DNA of 6,797 nucleotides from DATAAM01 sp036260075 (GTDB lineage Bacteria; Actinomycetota; Acidimicrobiia; Acidimicrobiales; JAHWLA01): positions 1 to 6,797 of the forward strand of contig DATAAM010000197.1 of assembly GCA_036260075.1 (NCBI GenBank), read 5' to 3'. How positions within the stretch are numbered: the stretch's first letter is position 1; each line of letters begins with the position of its first letter. Both the position numbers and the translations under genes were made by a program. This document shows, one piece after another, positions 4,698 through 6,797 of this stretch. The notes below the pieces were generated by a model. It had not been told where the DNA came from, made no database searches, and worked only from the letters and a program-made list of their open reading frames with translations.

Positions 4698-5660
4698 GTG
4701 CCCCCTCCATCGCACCAGCAACCGGTCGCTGTCGCAGTCGAAGGCGTGGCCAAGCGCTTCGGCTCCGTCGTCGCCCTCGACGGCATCGACTTCGACGTCC
4801 CCGCCGCCACCGTGCTCGGCCTGCTCGGCCCCAACGGGGCGGGCAAGACCACGACCGTCCGCATCCTCACGACGATCCTCAGTCCCGACGCGGGCCGGGC
4901 CACAGTGCTCGGGCACGACGTGGCCCGGGAACCGGAGGCGGTGCGCCACAGCATCGGGCTGGCGGGCCAGTACGCCGCCGTCGACGAGCTGCTCACCGGG
5001 CGGGAGAACCTCGTCATGGTCGGGCGCCTGGCCCACCTCCCGAAGGCCACCGCGCGCAGCCGCGCCGACGAGCTGCTCGGCCGCTTCGGCCTCGCCGAGG
5101 CCGCCGACCGCGTGGTGGGCACGTACTCGGGCGGCATGCGCAGGCGCCTCGACTTGGCGGCGGCGCTGGTGCATCGCCCCCGAGTGCTCTTCCTCGACGA
5201 GCCCACCACCGGCCTCGACCCCCGCAGCCGCAACGACCTCTGGGACGTCATCGGCGAGCTGGTGGCCGACGGCACCACGATCGTCCTCACCACGCAGTAC
5301 CTCGAGGAGGCCGACCGGTTGGCCGAACGCATCGTGGTGGTCGATGTCGGCCGCGTCATCGCCGACGGCACGCCGTCGGAGCTCAAGCGGCGCGTCGGCG
5401 GCACGGTCATCGAGGTGGCCTTCGAGCAGCCGCACGAGGCGCAGCGGGCGGGTGATCTCCTCACCGGGATCGGCCCCGTGGAGCGGTTCGACGAGCGCAA
5501 CGCGGTCGGGGTCACCGTGCAGCACGGCACCCGGGCCGTGGTGGAGGTGCTCCGCACGTTGGAGGCGGCGGGGCTGCCGCCGGAGCACCTGGCCGTGCGC
5601 GAGCCGACGCTCGACGACGTGTTCCTGCAACTCACCGGACGGCGAGCGGAGTCGGCATGA
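4698..5660 (+). CDS. drrA: DrrA-type ABC exporter ATP-binding protein
   Basis: This 320-residue protein is the cytoplasmic ATPase of a two-gene ABC-2 exporter, named after daunorubicin resistance DrrA. All ATPase motifs are visible: Walker A GPNGAGKT (44-51), Q-loop Q91, signature YSGGM (143-147), Walker B VLFLDEP (163-169) and D-loop TGLD (171-174). The switch position reads LTTQYLEEAD (197-206), with glutamine Q200 in place of the usual histidine; I recall this as common in the DrrA subfamily. The C-terminal REPTLDDVFLQLTGR (301-315) is the DrrA-type regulatory tail. GTG-4698 is the only sensible start, as later candidates would cut the first strand; its ribosome site is weak (ACAGG). The gene overlaps the permease gene by ATGA. 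The substrate, drug or lipid or other hydrophobic compound, cannot be told, and the symbol denotes family only. Confidence 0.95.
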   Translation: MPPPSHQQPVAVAVEGVAKRFGSVVALDGIDFDVPAATVLGLLGPNGAGKTTTVRILTTILSPDAGRATVLGHDVAREPEAVRHSIGLAGQYAAVDELLTGRENLVMVGRLAHLPKATARSRADELLGRFGLAEAADRVVGTYSGGMRRRLDLAAALVHRPRVLFLDEPTTGLDPRSRNDLWDVIGELVADGTTIVLTTQYLEEADRLAERIVVVDVGRVIADGTPSELKRRVGGTVIEVAFEQPHEAQRAGDLLTGIGPVERFDERNAVGVTVQHGTRAVVEVLRTLEAAGLPPEHLAVREPTLDDVFLQLTGRRAESA

Positions 5661-6415
5661 GGTACGCGCTGAGCGACGCCGTGGTCGTGGCGCAGCGCAA
5701 CCTGGTGGCGTTGTTCCGCACGCCCACGAGCCTGGTCTTCTCCACGATCCAGCCGGTGATCTTCGTGTTCATGTTCCGGTACGTGTTCGGTGGGGCCATC
5801 GACATCCCGGGCGTGCGCTACGTCGACTTCCTCATGCCCGGCGTCTTCGTGCAGACGATGACCTTCGGCGCCGCCAACACCGGCATCGGGCTGGCCGACG
5901 ACCTCCGCAAGGGGATCATCGAGCGCTTCCGCTCGCTGCCGATGGCCCGGTCGGCCGTCCTCGCCGGCCGCACGCTGGCCGACGTGGTGCGCAACGTGCT
6001 CGTCGTCACGCTCATGCTGGCGGTGGGCTTCGCCGTCGGCTTCCGCGTCCACACCAGCGTGTTCGGCCTGCTGGCCGCCGTGGCCGTGATGCTGCTGTTC
6101 GGGTTCGCCATGTCGTGGGTCATGGCGCTCATCGGCCTGCGCACCGGCAACCCCGAAGCGGCCCAGGCGGCGTCCTTCCCGCTCCTGGGGATCCTGGTGT
6201 TCGCGTCGAGCACCTTCGTGTCGACGGCGACGATGCCGGGCTGGCTGCGCGCCTACGCCGACCACCAGCCCGTCACCGACACAGTCGACGCCGCCCGCGC
6301 GCTCGTCCTGGGCGGCCCCACCGCGGGCAAGGTCCTGGCGGCCCTGGCGTGGAGCCTGGGCATCGTGGCCGTCTTCGCCACGCTGTCGGTGCGCCGCTAC
6401 CGCCGCACCACCTGA
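5657..6415 (+). CDS. drrB: DrrB-type ABC-2 exporter permease
   Basis: This 252-residue integral membrane protein is the permease partner of the ATPase just upstream. About six hydrophobic segments are visible (roughly 28-45, 59-80, 112-130, 138-161, 172-192, 228-245), the normal ABC-2 layout. The family's cytoplasmic segment after the second helix, DDLRKGIIERFRSLPMAR (81-98), likely forms the coupling contact with the ATPase. The segment MPGWLRAYADHQPVT (193-207) is the typical conserved loop before the last helix. The ATG overlaps the drrA stop (ATGA) with GGAG five bases before it, so the two are translationally coupled. Its last 19 bases overlap the end of the convergent transporter gene. 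The complex presumably exports a hydrophobic compound, but the substrate is unknown. Confidence 0.94.
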   Translation: MRYALSDAVVVAQRNLVALFRTPTSLVFSTIQPVIFVFMFRYVFGGAIDIPGVRYVDFLMPGVFVQTMTFGAANTGIGLADDLRKGIIERFRSLPMARSAVLAGRTLADVVRNVLVVTLMLAVGFAVGFRVHTSVFGLLAAVAVMLLFGFAMSWVMALIGLRTGNPEAAQAASFPLLGILVFASSTFVSTATMPGWLRAYADHQPVTDTVDAARALVLGGPTAGKVLAALAWSLGIVAVFATLSVRRYRRTT

Positions 6416-6797
6416 GGCAGGCCCCGGCAGCTCGCGATCGCCAGCACGGCGACGGCGACGGTGATGACGTCCACCACGCCGATGCCGACTCGCCGTCCCC
6501 ACCCCGCGTCGAGCGCGAACGCCAAGGCGGCCCCGCCCAGCCCGGTGCCGATGCCCACGCCCAGCGTCTCCAGCAGCTGCAGGGCGGCCGACGACGTGCC
6601 CACCTTGCCCGCGGGCGCGTGCTCGAGCGTGACCACTCCGGCCATCGAGTAGACGAAGCCCATCCCCAACCCGCCGGCGGCCCAGGCGGGGACCGCCACC
6701 AGCGCGGGCACGTCGCGCACGAGCACGAGGGCCATGCCGACGACACCGACGGCAACCAGCGCGGCACCCGCGCGGCCCACCCGCCGGTGCCCCCACG
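6397..6797 (-). CDS. Major facilitator superfamily transporter, C-terminal part (partial)
   Basis: The frame is open from the right edge to a TAG at 6397-6399, about 132 residues, with no start visible: codons before the GTG at 6780 continue in frame (WGHRR) to the edge. Four hydrophobic segments are seen, consistent with the last four helices of a 12- or 14-helix MFS carrier. The opening GHRRVGRAGAALVAVG resembles a basic cytoplasmic loop entering a helix, and LGVGIGTGLGGAALAFAL is a glycine-rich helix typical of drug-efflux-like members. Assignment to MFS is by overall pattern, not a decisive motif, and the substrate is unknown. It converges on drrB with a 19-base tail overlap, so the two transporters are separate transcription units. 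Confidence 0.75.
   Translation of the reverse strand, partial: WGHRRVGRAGAALVAVGVVGMALVLVRDVPALVAVPAWAAGGLGMGFVYSMAGVVTLEHAPAGKVGTSSAALQLLETLGVGIGTGLGGAALAFALDAGWGRRVGIGVVDVITVAVAVLAIASCRGLPQVVRR

Noticed and set aside
4328..6796. An 822-codon open frame on the minus strand across the zinc-ribbon gene, drrA and drrB
   Set aside because: It runs antisense to three genes with clear family motifs. Its translation is low-complexity, rich in R, H, G, S and T, the usual by-product of strong GC bias at third codon positions.
1..6797. CRISPR array, tRNA, rRNA, insertion sequence or attachment site
   Set aside because: No regularly spaced repeats, tRNA-like CCA-ended fold, transposase motif or long terminal repeat was seen on reading through both strands; a covariance-model search was not possible.

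Overview
The window is GC-rich, with tightly packed genes, GTG starts and strong G/C bias at third codon positions. This suggests an actinobacterium; a deep lineage such as Acidimicrobiia is possible, but that is a guess from general character and not from a marker gene. No rRNA, tRNA, CRISPR array, transposase or integrase was seen.

Layout. (1) Positions 1-1597, plus strand: the last residues of a HyuA-type hydantoinase/oxoprolinase subunit overlap a complete HyuB subunit (68-1597), together one ATP-dependent cyclic-amide hydrolase. (2) Positions 1665-4192, minus strand: a four-gene block of different character, read right to left. It holds an ECF-type sigma factor with a long C-terminal extension (2705-4192), a VapBC toxin-antitoxin pair (vapB 2444-2650, vapC 2049-2447) and a small predicted three-helix membrane protein (1665-1958). 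The gaps hold inverted repeats, and vapB has a compact promoter/operator with an 11-bp-spaced direct repeat. (3) Positions 4193-4417: the divergent intergenic region. (4) Positions 4418-6415, plus strand: a small TFIIB-type zinc-ribbon protein, then a DrrA/DrrB-type ABC exporter (ATPase 4698-5660, permease 5657-6415) whose genes overlap by four bases. (5) Positions 6397-6797, minus strand: the C-terminal third of a major facilitator transporter that leaves the window and overlaps the permease tail to tail by 19 bases.

How the parts relate: hyuAB and drrAB are each clear two-gene translational units, and vapBC is a standard toxin-antitoxin operon. The most unusual gene is the sigma factor. An ordinary sigma2-sigma4 core of about 155 residues is followed by a basic linker, one hydrophobic stretch and a roughly 165-residue beta-rich domain with four cysteines. 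That order fits a membrane-tethered sigma factor that carries its own extracytoplasmic sensor and needs no separate anti-sigma factor. The fold and topology are inference; the domain order is visible in the sequence. No anti-sigma gene is adjacent.
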